From NCBI GenBank assembly GCA_910577165.1, contig CAJTLX010000088.1, positions 1-6,840 on the forward strand: a stretch of DNA of 6,840 nt, in the 5' to 3' direction. Numbering within the stretch: position 1 is the first letter of the stretch; every line of letters begins with the position of its first letter. Below the pieces are notes generated by a model that did no database searches, was not told where the DNA came from, and saw nothing but the letters and a program-made list of their open reading frames with translations. The position numbers and the translations under genes are program-made. This DNA comes from an uncultured Lachnospiraceae bacterium. Its GTDB lineage: Bacteria; Bacillota; Clostridia; Lachnospirales; Lachnospiraceae. Below are positions 5,992 to 6,840 of this stretch, piece by piece.

Positions 5992-6273
5992 CATATTAGA
6001 AAATGCAGTGATGGTGTGCGCATTTTGCGGCAGATTATCGTTTTCACCAAGAGAGGGGGAGTCACCGGCTGAAAGCTTCCCTGTGTTCAGACGATGGTTG
6101 ACTTTCGCACCGGAGCAGCAGAGCTGAATCGGAGGAATTTCCCTATACCAGTAGGTTCTGACGTTTCATACACGTTATGTATGGCATTGAGTGTCCGCCA
6201 TTGGCGGGAATCAGGGTGGTACCGCGAAGTAGATTACTCCGTCCCTTTTGTGTTGCAAAAGGGGCGTTTTTTT
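5992..6273 (+). promoter_or_regulatory. T-box riboswitch leader of pheS, probable UUC (Phe) specifier
   Basis: T-box leaders bind their cognate tRNA and let transcription continue when it is uncharged (established). The conserved T-box AGGGTGGTACCGCG is at 6213-6226; its UGGU can pair with the ACCA end of tRNA-Phe. Stem I includes AGAGAG (6050-6055) and the GGCTGAAAGC apical region (6067-6076). The probable specifier is TTC at 6104-6106, followed by GCACCGGAGC as in other leaders; GGTG (6013-6016) can pair with CACC (6108-6111). A stem III-like hairpin pairs CATACA (6167-6172) with TGTATG (6178-6183). Another, CCGCC-ATT-GGCGG (6195-6207), precedes the T-box. AGGG (6213-6216) can pair with CCCT (6243-6246) as antiterminator, in competition with the terminator. 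The element is certain; the exact 5' end and the specifier are less so. Confidence 0.95.
6241..6273 (+). terminator. Intrinsic terminator of the pheS T-box
   Basis: GTCCCTTTTG (6241-6250) pairs with CAAAAGGGGC (6256-6265), ten pairs with one G-U, around a TGTTG loop. Seven T residues follow (6267-6273). Its left arm overlaps the antiterminator strand CCCT, the usual T-box switch geometry. Confidence 0.92.
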
Positions 6274-6310
6274 CGCCCTCCTTCTGCAACAATTCCCACA
6301 TCCGGTATAT

Positions 6311-6340
6311 CGCCCCCCTGCGCGCTGCCAGGGCGGGGCG
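6311..6340 (+). other. GC-rich hairpin between the T-box terminator and pheS
   Basis: CGCCCCCCTG (6311-6320) can pair with 6329-6340 (CAGGG, bulged C, GGG, bulged G, CG), making ten pairs around an 8-base loop. No T-run follows. The rest of 6274-6382 holds no gene, only the pheS ribosome site GAGG (6373-6376). Function unknown; it would be transcribed only in read-through mRNA. Confidence 0.4.
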
Positions 6341-6382
6341 GGGACAGATTTAAAATAGCCGCAGCGCAGAAAGAGGATTTTT

Positions 6383-6840
6383 ATGAAGGAGAAACTGGCA
6401 CAGTTAAAAGAAAAAGCACTCTCCCAGATTATGGATTCGGAGGGACTCGACAAACTTAACGATATCCGTGTGGCATTCCTTGGAAAAAAAGGGGAGTTAA
6501 CAGATATGCTCAAATCGTTAAAGGATGTTGCGCCGCAGGATCGCCCTGCGGTCGGTCAGATGGTCAATGAGGCCAGAACTGCGATCGAGGAAAAACTTGA
6601 GGAGCGCAAACAGGCGTTTGAAAAGAAGCTGCGCGCAGAGAAGATGGCGGCGGAAACAATTGATGTGACACTGCCGGCAAAGAAACCGATGCTCGGACAC
6701 CGCCATCCTAATACCATTGCCCTTGAGGAAGTGGAGCGTATTTTTATCGGTATGGGCGATGAAGTGGTTGAAGGACCGGAGGTGGAGTACGACTACTATA
6801 ATTTTGAAGCGTTAAATATCCCCAAAAATCATCCGGCAAG
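6383..6840 (+). CDS. pheS: Phenylalanyl-tRNA synthetase alpha subunit, 5' part
   Basis: PheS with PheT forms the alpha2-beta2 enzyme that charges tRNA-Phe in the cytoplasm; PheS holds the catalytic class II core (established). The 152 codons seen cover the N-terminal coiled-coil arm (about 1-90, with VAFLGKKGELTDMLK at 30-44), which contacts tRNA. The start of the catalytic domain follows: PMLGHRHPNT (102-111), LEEVERIFIGMGDEVVEGPE (114-133) and FEALNIPKNHPA (141-152). All are strongly characteristic of bacterial PheS. The frame is intact and cut by the window edge; the full protein is normally about 340 residues. The ATG has GAGG 6 bases upstream. The Phe T-box leader confirms the identity independently. 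pheT probably follows outside the window. Confidence 0.97.
   Translation, partial: MKEKLAQLKEKALSQIMDSEGLDKLNDIRVAFLGKKGELTDMLKSLKDVAPQDRPAVGQMVNEARTAIEEKLEERKQAFEKKLRAEKMAAETIDVTLPAKKPMLGHRHPNTIALEEVERIFIGMGDEVVEGPEVEYDYYNFEALNIPKNHPA

Noticed and set aside
5936..6459. Open frames in the pheS leader (5936-6127 and 6094-6459), considered as leader peptides
   Set aside because: They overlap the T-box promoter, stem I and terminator; the conserved RNA structure explains this sequence and no good ribosome site fits.
1..6840. CRISPR array, tRNA or rRNA genes
   Set aside because: No regularly spaced identical repeats and no tRNA or rRNA sequence signatures were found on either strand.

Overview
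The window reads as ordinary chromosomal DNA of a low-to-middle GC Firmicute, most likely of class Clostridia and perhaps a relative of the Lachnospiraceae. The signs are strong AGGAG-type ribosome binding sites, a tRNA-sensing T-box leader ahead of pheS, a BlaI/BlaR1-type pair with Clostridia-like extracellular domains, and TTGACA promoters. The genus cannot be fixed from the sequence.

Layout. (1) Bases 1-2909, minus strand: an operon of blaI (repressor) followed by a blaR1-like gene (membrane M56 metalloprotease) whose 3' end lies beyond base 1. The long blaR1 frame is open from base 2499 to base 1. (2) Bases 2910-3107: a divergent control region. It holds a blaI promoter overlaid with BlaI-type dyads on the left and a separate plus-strand promoter on the right. 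(3) Bases 3108-5909, plus strand: a two-gene Type IV restriction system, mcrB (AAA+ GTPase) then mcrC (PD-(D/E)xK nuclease), 18 bases apart. (4) Bases 5910-6382: a promoter, a T-box leader with UUC (Phe) as probable specifier codon, its intrinsic terminator and a GC-rich hairpin. (5) Bases 6383-6840: the 5' part of pheS, cut by the window edge.

How the parts may work together. BlaI should repress its own operon by occupying dyads that overlap the -35/-10 spacer and the start point. The membrane protease would relieve this when its extracellular part senses a signal. That extracellular part shows no penicillin-binding motifs in the visible 833 residues. Instead it has two tandem copies of a domain of about 190 residues, then the start of a third domain that looks lipocalin-like. 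The signal is therefore probably not a beta-lactam binding a BlaR1-type sensor domain. McrB and McrC together would cut modified foreign DNA. The McrB N-terminal domain is not the E. coli type, so its target is unknown. pheS is housekeeping and controlled by uncharged tRNA-Phe.

The most interesting points are the non-canonical, internally duplicated sensor of the BlaR1-like protein, the matching change at the presumed BlaI cleavage site, the compact divergent control region shared by this signalling pair and the McrBC defence operon, and a perfect hairpin spanning the blaI stop codon. No clearly new multi-gene system can be demonstrated from this window alone.
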